This document shows positions 52,111-60,235 of a stretch of 64,000 nt of DNA, in pieces (the first letter of the stretch is position 1; every line of letters starts with the position of its first letter). The position numbers were made by a program, and so were the translations under genes. The stretch comes from Pseudofrankia nepalensis. GTDB taxonomy: Bacteria; Actinomycetota; Actinomycetes; Frankiales; Frankiaceae. The notes beneath the pieces were generated by a model that ran no database searches, was not told the origin of the DNA, and saw only the letters and a list, made by a program, of their open reading frames with translations. Location of the stretch: NCBI RefSeq assembly GCF_016786305.1, contig NZ_JADWYV010000008.1; one strand, 5' to 3'.

Positions 52111-53244
52111 ATGAACGAACGAATGGATGTCGCAGACCGGACGGTCTGCGCGTATCCGGGGTGCGGCCAGCCAGCCGCGCCGCCGCCGGCGACCGGCGGG
52201 CCGGCGCCGCGGTACTGCGCCCGGCCGGACCACACCGCGCAGACCGCGTTCCGCGCCCGCCGCTCCCGCAAGCCCGCCCCCGCGCCGGCGGAGCCGGCCG
52301 GCGCCGAACGGCCGGCGAGCCTCGCCGGCGCGTCGCTGCGGTCCACGGTCGACCGGCTCGCCGAACTGCTCGCCGACTTCGAGGCGGCGGCCGGCGCCGC
52401 ACGGGAACTGCTCGGGACCGCGACCGACCCGGAGACCGTCGCCGCCGAACTCGCCGCCGTGCGCGCCGAGGCACTCAAGACCGTCGCCGACGCAGAGGTC
52501 GCGTTGGCCGCGGAGCAGCAGGCCAGGCTGACCGCCGAAGACGCCACCACCGAGATGCAGGCAGAACTCGAAGCCGCCCGCGCCGAGACCGCCCAGGCCC
52601 GTCAACAGGCCGCGGCCGCGACAGAACAGGCGACGGACCAGGCCCGCCGGGCGCAGGCCGCCGACGGCCGCGCCGCCGACGCCACCCGCCGCGCCGACAT
52701 CGCCGACGCCGCCCGCGACGCGGCCCTCGCCGACCGGGACGCCGCCCTCGCGGACCGCGACCAGGCCCGGCGCGCCGCCGAAGCCGCCGGGCACCGCGCG
52801 GACATCGCCGAAACCCAGGCCGCCCACCTGCGCACCGACCTCGACCGCGCCACGGCCCACATCCAGGCCGCCGAAGCCGACCGCGACCAGGCCCACCACG
52901 CCCGCCAGGAAGCGGAACGGCAGCTCGCCGCCGCCCGGATCGAGGAATCAACCGCCAGGCAGACGGCCGAGATCGCCAGGCTGCGCACCGAGACCACCGA
53001 ACAGCTCCTCGCGGCGGCGCAGGAAACCGTCGCCGCCCACCAGGCCCGCGCCGACCAGGCCCTCGCGCATCTCGACGCCGCCCGCGCAGAGGCCCGCGAC
53101 GCCATCGACCGGGCCGCCCGCGCCGACACCGCCCGCCAGACCGCCGAAACCGCCCGTGACGACGCCCGCGCCGAACTGGCCTCGCTGATCAAGCAGACCA
53201 GCCGGGCACCAGCCGACGAACCGCTGGACGAGCCGACACCATGA
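52111..53244 (+). CDS. Coiled-coil protein with Cys-containing N-terminus (KfrA-like architecture)
   Basis: The protein has 377 residues. A short N-terminal segment, CAYPGCGQPA ... RYCARPDH (~13-41), has three Cys and a His that could bind zinc. From ~75 to 365 it is a continuous Ala/Glu/Arg/Gln-rich heptad coiled coil (DQARRAQAADGRAADATRRA and the like). The layout recalls plasmid KfrA proteins, which bind direct repeats in their own promoter and form long coiled-coil fibres, but no clear HTH is visible. It lies just downstream of array 3 and is therefore a candidate to bind it (inference). Start ATG 52111; ATG 52123 is an alternative. Confidence 0.65.
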   Translation: MNERMDVADRTVCAYPGCGQPAAPPPATGGPAPRYCARPDHTAQTAFRARRSRKPAPAPAEPAGAERPASLAGASLRSTVDRLAELLADFEAAAGAARELLGTATDPETVAAELAAVRAEALKTVADAEVALAAEQQARLTAEDATTEMQAELEAARAETAQARQQAAAATEQATDQARRAQAADGRAADATRRADIADAARDAALADRDAALADRDQARRAAEAAGHRADIAETQAAHLRTDLDRATAHIQAAEADRDQAHHARQEAERQLAAARIEESTARQTAEIARLRTETTEQLLAAAQETVAAHQARADQALAHLDAARAEARDAIDRAARADTARQTAETARDDARAELASLIKQTSRAPADEPLDEPTP

Positions 53245-53419
53245 CGGCAGGCCCCGCCTGGCCGCGCCCGCAATGACGCAATGAAAGGAACGCCGGCGAC
53301 AATCGTCACCTCGTCGTAGATGCCCCGCACTGTTCCTGGCGCATGACGCTCCGCATAATTCTCTGACGGCCCGGCGTGGCCCGGGACAGGACTGCCTGCC
53401 AACCTCACGGGGAGCACGC

Positions 53420-54700
53420 ATGGAGGACGCGCTGGCTGTCCGGCTCGGCGAGGAGCTGAGGAACAGGCGGAGGGCCGCGGGCCTGACCCAGTCCGGCCTG
53501 GCCGGGCGGATTCCCCACTATGACGCCGAGTCGACCCGCACAATCATTTCCAAGTGCGAGCGCGGCCGGATCGTGCCGTCTGAAACGATGCTCAAAGCCT
53601 TCGACCGGGAGCTGGCCGCCGGCGGGGCACTCGTCGCGCTGGTGCGCGCGGCCCGCTCGCCCAGCCCGCGCGGACAGGTCGCGGCTTTCACCGGCTCGGG
53701 GCCTGCGGGGGACGACGCCGAGGAGGTCGCCACGGATCGCAGGCAGTTCGCCGCGCTGTCGGCGCTCGCGATCGACACCGTCCGCCGCATGGACACTCTC
53801 GGCGCGTCCGTCACGCTCGGCGAGTTGAAGGACGACGTCGCCGACCTCGCGCTCCACTACGACACGACGCCCCACCCACAGCTGCTCGCATCGGCATCGC
53901 GCGCCTGGCGCCAGGTCGAGACGATGCTCGACCGGCGGCTCACCGTCACCGACAACCTGCGGACCACCCGGCTCGGCGGCCAGCTGACCTACTACCTCGG
54001 CCGGCTCGCGTTCGCCGCCGGCCAGTACCGCGACGCCCGCCGGTTCTGCGACCTCGCCGACCGGTATGCCAGCCAGGTCGCGGACGACATCCTCGTCGGC
54101 TCGCTCGCCGGTCTGCGGTCGAGCATCGCCTACTACACCCATCGCTGGGACGAGGCGGCCCAGGTCGCGGCCCGGGCCCGCCCGGGCGCCGCGCCGTATC
54201 TCGCCGCCCGGCTTGCCGCGTACGAGGCGCGCGGCCTGGCCAGGCTCGGCCGGTCCCAGGCCACCGTCGACGTGCTCGCCGACATGCGCGCCGCCGCGGG
54301 CACCTCCGTTGCGCCCCGGCCTGGCTCGTCGCCGTTCAGCCCAGGCAGCGCCGCCATGTTCGGCGCCGTCTGCGCGATCGAACTCGGCGACGGCGCGGCG
54401 GCCGAGCGGCACGCCCGCGACGCGCTGGCACTCGTCGACCCCGCGAACCACGAGGAGCAGGCCCATGCCCACCTGTGCCTGGCCCTCGCCTATCTGCTGC
54501 AGGCTCAGCCAGACCCCGGCCGGGCGGTCGCGGCCACCCGCGCCGCCGTCGACGTCCCGGCCGGCCACCTCACATCGACGATCATGTCCGGTGCGCGGCG
54601 GGTCTGGCGAGACCTACGGCCGTGGACCTCGGACCCGGACGTCCAGGCGCTCGGCGCACTGGTCACCCCGGCCCTCGCACTTCCCGGGAGCGGCGCATGA
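53420..54700 (+). CDS. XRE-family regulator with TPR-like C-terminus
   Basis: The protein has 426 residues. A canonical XRE HTH spans residues 7-65 (LGEELRNRRRAAGLTQSGLA, then ISKCERGRIVPSETMLKAF). A linker and a helical-repeat domain follow (~110-420), including YYLGRLAFAAGQYRDARRF and AYEARGLARLG, resembling the sensor half of ligand-responsive XRE-TPR regulators. GGGGAG stands 7 nt before the ATG. A -10-like CATAAT lies at 53354. The stop overlaps the GNAT gene by ATGA, so the two form a coupled unit, possibly a regulator plus its target enzyme. Confidence 0.83.
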   Translation: MEDALAVRLGEELRNRRRAAGLTQSGLAGRIPHYDAESTRTIISKCERGRIVPSETMLKAFDRELAAGGALVALVRAARSPSPRGQVAAFTGSGPAGDDAEEVATDRRQFAALSALAIDTVRRMDTLGASVTLGELKDDVADLALHYDTTPHPQLLASASRAWRQVETMLDRRLTVTDNLRTTRLGGQLTYYLGRLAFAAGQYRDARRFCDLADRYASQVADDILVGSLAGLRSSIAYYTHRWDEAAQVAARARPGAAPYLAARLAAYEARGLARLGRSQATVDVLADMRAAAGTSVAPRPGSSPFSPGSAAMFGAVCAIELGDGAAAERHARDALALVDPANHEEQAHAHLCLALAYLLQAQPDPGRAVAATRAAVDVPAGHLTSTIMSGARRVWRDLRPWTSDPDVQALGALVTPALALPGSGA

Positions 54701-55266
54701 CCCTGACCTTTGGAACACCCGACGTCGTCACGATCCCGACCGTCCTCACGCCACGGATGGTCCTGCGGGGCTGGCGTGGCGAGGACGTCGAACCGTACCT
54801 GGCCATGGCCGGCCACCCCGACATGTCGCGCTACACCGGCTCGCCCAGCACGACCCGCGCGGTGTGGGGGATGACGGCGTTCCAGATCGGGCACTGGGCG
54901 CTGAACGGCTTCGGGATGTGGATCGCCCGGGACAAGGAGAGCGGGGAGTTCCTGGGCCGGGCCGGGCTTTACGAGGAGTACGGCTGGCCGGACATCGAGG
55001 TCGCCTGGACGATCCGCCGGGACCGGTGGGGCCAGGGCTACGCGACCGAGGGCGGCGCCGCGGCCCTCGAGTTCGCCTTCACCCAGCTCGGACACCCCCG
55101 CGACCGGGTGATCAGCATCATTCACCCGGAGAACGCGGCCTCGATCCGCGTCGCCGAGAAGCTTGGCCTGACGCTCGCCGAAGGCCCCATCGACCGTGGC
55201 GGCGATCTCCGCAACATCTATGAGATCACCCGCGAGACCTGGGAGAAGCAGGCCAACCTGCCATAG
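54697..55266 (+). CDS. GNAT-family N-acetyltransferase (RimJ/RimL type)
   Basis: The protein has 189 residues. It acetylates an amine using acetyl-CoA. The RimJ/L-like N-terminus has TPRMVLRGWRGEDVEPYL. Motif A is WTIRRDRWGQGYATEGGAAAL (in parts ~100-120), with the pyrophosphate-binding Q-G-x-A/G. ENAASIRVAEKLGLTL is motif B. The substrate may be a protein N-terminus or a small amine. ATG at 54697 overlaps the regulator stop (ATGA). Confidence 0.85.
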   Translation: MTLTFGTPDVVTIPTVLTPRMVLRGWRGEDVEPYLAMAGHPDMSRYTGSPSTTRAVWGMTAFQIGHWALNGFGMWIARDKESGEFLGRAGLYEEYGWPDIEVAWTIRRDRWGQGYATEGGAAALEFAFTQLGHPRDRVISIIHPENAASIRVAEKLGLTLAEGPIDRGGDLRNIYEITRETWEKQANLP

Positions 55267-55333
55267 ACAGGCCTCTCGACCAAGGCGGGCTATTACAACG
55301 ACCTGAGACACCGCCATACCGTCCGGCACAGAT

Positions 55334-55406
55334 GGAGATCGTGGCTGCGCCACGATCTCCCAGGAATCCCACCCGTCGGCTACCGCGACCAGCGCCGGTA
55401 GCCGAC
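55334..55406. terminator. Two tandem hairpins after the GNAT gene
   Basis: GGAGATCGTGGC-TGC-GCCACGATCTCC (55334-55360) is a perfect 12-bp stem with 3-nt loop. GTCGGCTACCG (55375-55385) pairs with CGGTAGCCGAC (55396-55406), an 11-bp stem. Neither has a U-tract. Together they probably end the XRE-GNAT transcript. The rest of 55267-55607 holds no gene. Confidence 0.6.
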
Positions 55407-55607
55407 CGCTGCGCACGCCGGGGCGAGGAGCGAGAAGCGGGCACGCCAGCGTGGAGCGCGGTCACCTGTACCAGGTCACTTCGCTCCCCGGGCAGCCCGA
55501 CCGGCGTGGCTCCCAGCGGCGAGACCGGCTGCGGTCGCCTTGCTGAGCCGAAGTTCTAGACAGCGAGTCCGACAGCGGTCGTTAGGTACTGAGGAGCGGG
55601 AGGTGAG

Positions 55608-55895
55608 ATGGCGTTGGCGACTGTTGGTGCTCGACGGCAGGCTCCGCTGAAGGTCGACCCGGAGACCGATGAGCTGATCTCGCAGGCGGCCCACTTCCTG
55701 GGCATCTCGAAGAAGGACTTCGTGGCCGAAGCGACCCGGGCCTACCTTGAGCTGCGCCGCGAGGAGGTCCGCCGTGGGATGGTCGAGTCGATGCGTGTGC
55801 TCGACGGTTCGCTCGGCGCGAGCGTCGCGGCCCTGACCGGGATGTCGCCTGAGCGGATCGCGGAGCTCGGCGGCGCGGGCGACTGGGACGAGTGA
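55608..55895 (+). CDS. RHH/antitoxin-like small protein
   Basis: The protein has 95 residues. APLKVDPETDELISQAAHFL and ISKKDFVAEATRAYLELRR (residues ~13-53) give the strand-helix-helix pattern of ribbon-helix-helix proteins. The C-terminal ASVAALTGMSPERIAELGG follows. GGGAGGTGAG lies directly before the ATG. The next frame starts 3 nt after the stop, so it is a two-gene unit of antitoxin-toxin type, with the second gene now broken. Confidence 0.7.
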   Translation: MALATVGARRQAPLKVDPETDELISQAAHFLGISKKDFVAEATRAYLELRREEVRRGMVESMRVLDGSLGASVAALTGMSPERIAELGGAGDWDE

Positions 55896-55898
55896 CCC

Positions 55899-56246
55899 GT
55901 GCCCGTCCGTCCCACCCTGCGCTGTCTATGCGAGGACCACCAACTGCCGATGCCCTCGGCGCGCACCCCGCTCGACCAGGTCGGCCATCCCCTGCTCCGG
56001 AAGGCCGCCGAGCAGTTCGCCGACCCAGACAACCCCCACGAGCGCATCCGCGCGATCGACGACGTCCTCCTGTTCAAGGTCAAGATCAGCCGCTGGCGCG
56101 GAGCCGTGTTCGTCGACGAACGGCCGCAGAGGTCCGGAACTGGCTGGTCGCCGCCGGCCTGCGCGCCGGCCCGCGTCGTGGCGGGCGCAGCCGAGCTCGC
56201 TGCGCAAGATCGGCCTGGTATTGGAGCTGGCTCTGCGATCACTTAA
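55899..56246 (+). pseudogene. Frameshifted partner gene of the RHH protein
   Basis: From GTG 55899 the first ~75 residues look like a folded protein (TLRCLCEDHQLPMPSARTPL, LLRKAAEQFADPDNPHERI, DVLLFKVKISRWRGAVFVDE). Near 56115-56130 coding continues in another frame (AAEVRNWLVAAGLRAG) while the original frame turns low-complexity and stops at 56246. I therefore read it as a single-base frameshift in a truncated gene. I recall longer actinomycete homologues (~200+ residues) with this opening, function unknown. Confidence 0.55.
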
Positions 56247-56298
56247 AGATCTTGCTTAAACTCCTCCATTTGCTCTACCCTCTGGGAGGGAGGTCAAA

Positions 56299-56718
56299 GT
56301 GACGCATTCGGTCGAGGTGGACGATCAAACCTACCGCTCGCTTGCCCTGGCGGCACGGATGAGCGGGTGCACGGCAGGCGAGGTGGTGGCCCGTCTGGTA
56401 GCTGACACAGGCATGCCGACCTCGCCTGCGTCGTCAGCTACGGAGGGAAAGCAGCATTCGGAGGCGATGGGTGTGGTGGCGGTGTACGCCGACTACGAAG
56501 GGCGCCGCACGCAGGCTAGGTACGACCCGAAGACGTCCCGGATCGACATCACGTCCGGGCCGCTGGGGGGACAGAGCTTCAAGACGCCGACCGGCGCGGC
56601 TCGTGCCGTAGTCGGCCACTACAAGCCGAGCGTCAGCCCGCACCGCAACGGCTGGTTGTTCTGGGTTCTCGACGACGGGTCGGGAAAGTTCCTGCAGAGC
56701 ATCCGAGGAACATCATGA
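56299..56718 (+). CDS. RHH protein with C-terminal RAMA-like domain
   Basis: The protein has 139 residues from GTG 56299 (GGGAGGGAGG 5-6 nt upstream). The N-terminus SVEVDDQTYRSLALAARMSG with CTAGEVVARLVADTG is RHH-like. The C-terminal half, VYADYEGRRTQARYDPKTS, SGPLGGQSFKTPTGAARAVV and NGWLFWVLDDG, matches the pattern of RAMA (restriction adenine methylase associated) domains. These are often found with DNA methylases. It precedes the fused M-S methylase on the same strand, which supports a role with that modification system. Confidence 0.6.
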   Translation: MTHSVEVDDQTYRSLALAARMSGCTAGEVVARLVADTGMPTSPASSATEGKQHSEAMGVVAVYADYEGRRTQARYDPKTSRIDITSGPLGGQSFKTPTGAARAVVGHYKPSVSPHRNGWLFWVLDDGSGKFLQSIRGTS

Positions 56719-57018
56719 TCACGCTGGCAATGCCGGTCCGGTCCGCGCGACTGGTGTCTGGGCGTGACGGAACCCGACCGGCGTGTTCGTGGATGCTTCG
56801 CTACGGGACGCCCCGTAGGCCCCACCTTGCCGGCGAAGGCCAGGACGGGTTTCGGACTGCTGTTAACCCTATGGCGTCGGTCCGGTCGTTTCGTGGACCG
56901 CATCTTCGCTGGTAGAGCGAGTGCTCGCCTCGAGTGGTCGCGACCGGGACTCGTCATGCGAGGTGCGCATCGCGATGCGCATTTGCCGCTGTCCGACCCT
57001 TCCCGCCACGATGCACAC
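56719..57018. other. Upstream region of the M-S methylase
   Basis: The methylase frame stays open upstream to 56764 but has no coding character. The region holds an 18-bp perfect palindrome (56964-56981) and GCGAG-TG-CTCGC near 56917. Confidence 0.45.
56964..56981. promoter_or_regulatory. 18-bp perfect palindrome built from the island hexamer
   Basis: TGCGCATCGCGATGCGCA is fully self-complementary and contains CATCGC overlapping GCGATG, the same hexamer that forms arrays 1-3. It ends 37 bp before the M-S methylase ATG, in a good operator position. Confidence 0.6.
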
Positions 57019-59379
57019 ATGCGTTCAGACAGCACAGCGCCCCCAGATCGGGGGAGGGAGTGGAGCGCGGGCACCGACCCACTGGTCACCCGTCGTGAGA
57101 TCTCGGACTGGGCGGGCGTCAGCCGCGAGACGGTGACGATCTGGCAGGGTCGCCACGCAGATTTTCCCCGGCCCGTGGCCGACGGTGCGATGGAACGCTT
57201 CCGCCTCAGCGAGATGCTGGTCTGGCTCGCCGATCGCCCTGTGCCCAAAGCCCAGCGGCGAGCCGGCGAACCCGACGGCATTACCTACGCCGACCGGATG
57301 CGGCGCGCCACCCGGCTGTCGGCCAACGCTGGCCCGCGGCAGCAGGCGGACCACGCCGCGGCCGAGGAAACTCTCACGGAAATCTTCGGGCCGCTCGGAC
57401 GCCGCATCCGCGGCGGAGGATCCGAGGCCGCCTATCTCCACTTTGTAGTTGGCCTGCTCTTCCTACGCCACAGAGATCCAGCGTCGTGGGCCGGGCTCCG
57501 CGACGACGTGCGTATCGCGACCGACGAGCAGAGCGACCCGCGACAACTGATGAGGCGACTGGGCCGTCGGGTCAACGTCGGCCGCCGGGCTCAGGGGTTG
57601 CCGTCGGCACCCGAGGCGACCGCCGATACCTTCAGCGCGCTCGGCGGACCGGCCGTGGAGGACGTCGGACAGCTCATCCGGCTGTGTGAGGACCTACCAC
57701 CGGAAACATTCCGTGACCTGCTCGGTCGCTATGACCTGTGGGCTCGCCCGGATGGCCGCTCCTCGACCACCCCGCGTTCGCTGGTGGATCTGATGACCGC
57801 GCTGTTTGTCGAGCCGGACAGCAACGTCCACTTGCACGACCCCTACGGACGGGCGGGCGAGTTGCTGGTGGGAGCGCGTCTGGCGGGCGGGTCGGGCCCG
57901 CTGTCCGCCGCCGGCCCCGATCCGGACATGTGTCGACTCGCCGAGATGGGCGTCAACCTGCACGGTGGGCAGGTTCACCTGACGCTCGGTTCGGAGACAC
58001 CTTGGCTCGGCGCGCCGGGCCCATTCGCCGACCTCATCCTGACCAACCCACCGTTCAACGCGAGCTCTGCGCGCCGTCCGGACGAGCGCTGGCTGTTCGG
58101 ACCGCCGCCCCCTGGCAATGACAACTACGCCTGGCTACAACACGTGCTGGCGTCGCTCAAGCCGGGCGGCCTGGCTGCCATGCTCATGCCAAACCGCGCG
58201 GCTGCGTCCGATGATCCCCGGGAACAGTTCATCCGGCAGCGGATGATCGAGACCGGCGCTGTCGAGTTCGTCGTCGCACTGCCTCGACGGCTCTTTGCGA
58301 CGACGCGAGTTGCGGTGATGCTGTGGGGTCTGCGAGCCCCGGGCACCGCCCGCGACGACGTGCTATTCGTCGAGGTGCGAGGGCCCGGTCCCATAGTCGA
58401 TAACCAGCGGCGTCTCGCTGCCGCGGAGATCGACGCCGTCACTGCCTGTCTCCGGCTCTGGCAGACCCAGGCGGGAGGCACGGCCGATCTCGCCGAGGTG
58501 ATGAGCAAGGTCGGGGCGGCCCGCGCCGTGCCAACAGCCCAGATCGCGCGACTTGGATACTCGCTTGATCCAGCTGAGTATCTGGCACCCGCCACCTCGC
58601 TCGACTGCTTGGTGCGGGTTCCCTCGTGCCCGGCCACGGCGTTGGCAGACCAGATGCATGCCGCCCACACGGCGGACGAGAAAGCGGCAGGCATAGTCCT
58701 GCGGAGCGGTGACACGGCGATCAGTGGAGACGCGGCGGCCGACGATCTTCCTGATGGATGGTCGCGTGCCGTGCTGGGAGATCTGTGCGCCATACAGGCC
58801 GGTCCGTCCAACCAGGTGATCAAGAAAATCCGGTCCAGCGCCGCCGATGGGATCCCGGTGGTGCTGCCCCGTGACCTGCAGGATCGGCGTATCCGAACGG
58901 ATTCGCCACAGATGGTCGCCCGCGTCGACGCGACGGAGATGACGCGTTTCGCGCTGCGCGAGGACGACATCCTGTTTGTTCGGACCGGCACGGTCGGGCC
59001 CGTCGCCAGGGTACGCGCCGCCGAGGCGGATTGGCTGCTCGGCACCAACCTCATGCGCCTGCGCGCGCACGAGGGCGTGAACCCCGGGTATCTGCTGGCG
59101 CTGCTGTCCTCGAGGCCAGCCCAGGAGTGGATCACCAGGCGTGCGGAATCCGCGACCGCGATTCCCTCCATCAGCACCAAGACTCTCGGCTCACTTCCTG
59201 TGCTCTTGCCACCGCTCGCCGAGCAGCGGCGCATCGGCGCGGTCCTCTCCGACCTAGACGACCAGATCGCCGCCCACCGAGCCCTCGCCGACGCGGCCGA
59301 GGGGCTTCGGGCCGAGGTCGCCGACCAGCTTGTCGCCGGCCTGCTGATCACCGAAACCCTTTCGGAGGAACCCAGATGA
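57019..59379 (+). CDS. Type I-like DNA methylase fused to specificity domain (HsdM-HsdS)
   Basis: The protein has 786 residues from ATG 57019. An N-terminal HTH-like segment (VTRREISDWAGVSRETVTIW) is followed by an HsdM-like helical part and the adenine methylase core. The SAM site is DPYGRAGELLVGA (~275), a variant of DPxCGSG, and the catalytic motif is ILTNPPFN (~340). The C-terminal ~220 residues are one HsdS target-recognition half: LPDGWSRAVLGDLCAIQAG, ...ISTKTLGSLPVLLPPLAEQ, then a coiled spacer RRIGAVLSDLDDQIAAHRAL. It should methylate adenine at a specific site, perhaps as a dimer. No HsdR is in the window. It overlaps the next small gene by ATGA. Confidence 0.82.
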   Translation: MRSDSTAPPDRGREWSAGTDPLVTRREISDWAGVSRETVTIWQGRHADFPRPVADGAMERFRLSEMLVWLADRPVPKAQRRAGEPDGITYADRMRRATRLSANAGPRQQADHAAAEETLTEIFGPLGRRIRGGGSEAAYLHFVVGLLFLRHRDPASWAGLRDDVRIATDEQSDPRQLMRRLGRRVNVGRRAQGLPSAPEATADTFSALGGPAVEDVGQLIRLCEDLPPETFRDLLGRYDLWARPDGRSSTTPRSLVDLMTALFVEPDSNVHLHDPYGRAGELLVGARLAGGSGPLSAAGPDPDMCRLAEMGVNLHGGQVHLTLGSETPWLGAPGPFADLILTNPPFNASSARRPDERWLFGPPPPGNDNYAWLQHVLASLKPGGLAAMLMPNRAAASDDPREQFIRQRMIETGAVEFVVALPRRLFATTRVAVMLWGLRAPGTARDDVLFVEVRGPGPIVDNQRRLAAAEIDAVTACLRLWQTQAGGTADLAEVMSKVGAARAVPTAQIARLGYSLDPAEYLAPATSLDCLVRVPSCPATALADQMHAAHTADEKAAGIVLRSGDTAISGDAAADDLPDGWSRAVLGDLCAIQAGPSNQVIKKIRSSAADGIPVVLPRDLQDRRIRTDSPQMVARVDATEMTRFALREDDILFVRTGTVGPVARVRAAEADWLLGTNLMRLRAHEGVNPGYLLALLSSRPAQEWITRRAESATAIPSISTKTLGSLPVLLPPLAEQRRIGAVLSDLDDQIAAHRALADAAEGLRAEVADQLVAGLLITETLSEEPR

Positions 59380-59600
59380 GTGCCGCGCCGAACTCACCGG
59401 GAACCGTGCGCATCCTCCTCGTGATGATCGCCGTGCTGGTAGGCGTCATCGTCGCTCTGGTTGGCGGCATCCTGCAGATGGCGGATCACGCATCCGTCGT
59501 GACTGCGATCCAATGCGGTGGATGCGCCTTCGCCGCGACCGTGATGTTCCTCCTAACCGTTTTTCATTTCCTGGCCGCCTCGGGGGACGGCCAGGGTTGA
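59376..59600 (+). CDS. Small two-helix membrane protein coupled to the methylase
   Basis: The protein has 74 residues. The two hydrophobic segments are ILLVMIAVLVGVIVALVGGI (~12-31) and AATVMFLLTVFHFLAA (~52-67), with a short polar loop containing one Cys pair side (QCGGC). GGAGG lies 8 nt before the ATG, and the start overlaps the M-S methylase stop (ATGA), so production is tied to the methylase. Function unknown. A membrane partner of a methylase is unexpected and could be an effector of an abortive-type defence (inference). Confidence 0.65.
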   Translation: MSAAPNSPGTVRILLVMIAVLVGVIVALVGGILQMADHASVVTAIQCGGCAFAATVMFLLTVFHFLAASGDGQG

Positions 59601-59724
59601 GGCGGCGCTGGGGCCGATGACCGGATGTCCACCTCGGACAGCAGCGCCGCCGCGCCGCCTTCCCGACGAGTGTGGCCGGTCGCCGGCGATGCAGTCTCTC
59701 GACACTGTTCGGCGAGTTGACAGT

Positions 59725-59748
59725 AAGATCGTTGTGGGCGTCAGGTGG
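59725..59748. repeat. Right copy of 24-bp direct repeat
   Basis: Identical over 24 bp to the integrase 3' end at 20959-20982. Downstream, the copies share CGTGG after a one-base offset. No tRNA-Ser 3' end is found beside it, so it is not a simple tRNA-type attR. It may be the boundary or an integrase remnant. Confidence 0.8.
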
Positions 59749-59765
59749 CGTGGAAACCCCGGTAC

Positions 59766-60040
59766 GGCGCGGGTCGGGCGTCGAGGCGGCGATGGCGCGG
59801 GAGATGCCAGCCGCGCGGGCGGCGGGGTCGGCCATGACGCCGGCGCCGGCAGTCGCGGCGGTGGCGGCGAGGATGCCGGCGTTGAGCAGGTCTCGGCGGC
59901 GCGTGGGGATCGCCTCCTCGTCCTCGGCGGGCGGGGCGATTCCATCGTCACCCGCCGACCGGCCCGCCGTCGGCTCATTTCCAGGAACGGACCCGGCACG
60001 CGGCGGCCCGTCGGGCGGCCCGAGCAGGGTGGCCGCCGAA
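59766..60040 (-). pseudogene. Fragment of the XRE-TPR regulator gene
   Basis: Read on the minus strand, this stretch gives ATLLGPPDGPPRAGSVPG, PPAEDEEAIPTRRRDLLNAG, and DPAARAAGISRAIAASTPDP. It matches the linker and hydrophobic segment of the regulator at 49028-50431 (about 49925-50200) with scattered differences. Neither the HTH nor the TPR part is present. The homology ends abruptly 18 bp from the integrase-derived 24-bp repeat. It is a relic of a second, related element or of a rearrangement. Confidence 0.8.
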
Positions 60041-60235
60041 GGCCCGTTCGAGATGGCCATCTGCCCACGGCGGCCCCTGAATCACACACCGACGGTCACC
60101 GTCCAGGCGATTCCCCTGGACCGATACGTCCCGATGGTTGCGCTCTGTCATTCTCGGGCATTATCTTGCGTCTCGCCAATCAAGTCCGATACAGTCCAGC
60201 TGCTCGCTTCACTCCCTATGACCCATAGGAGCGAA

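Larger units (their letters stand above)
59601..60235. other. Scar region at the right side of the island
   Basis: This contains the second 24-bp repeat (59725-59748), the regulator fragment (59766-60040), and a palindrome AGATGGCCATCT (60051-60062). No intact gene. It separates island-type genes from the secreted nuclease. Confidence 0.5.

Noticed and set aside
56764..57018. N-terminal extension of the M-S methylase
   Set aside because: No coding character, and it contains the palindromic operator candidate; start at 57019 fits the HTH-like opening.
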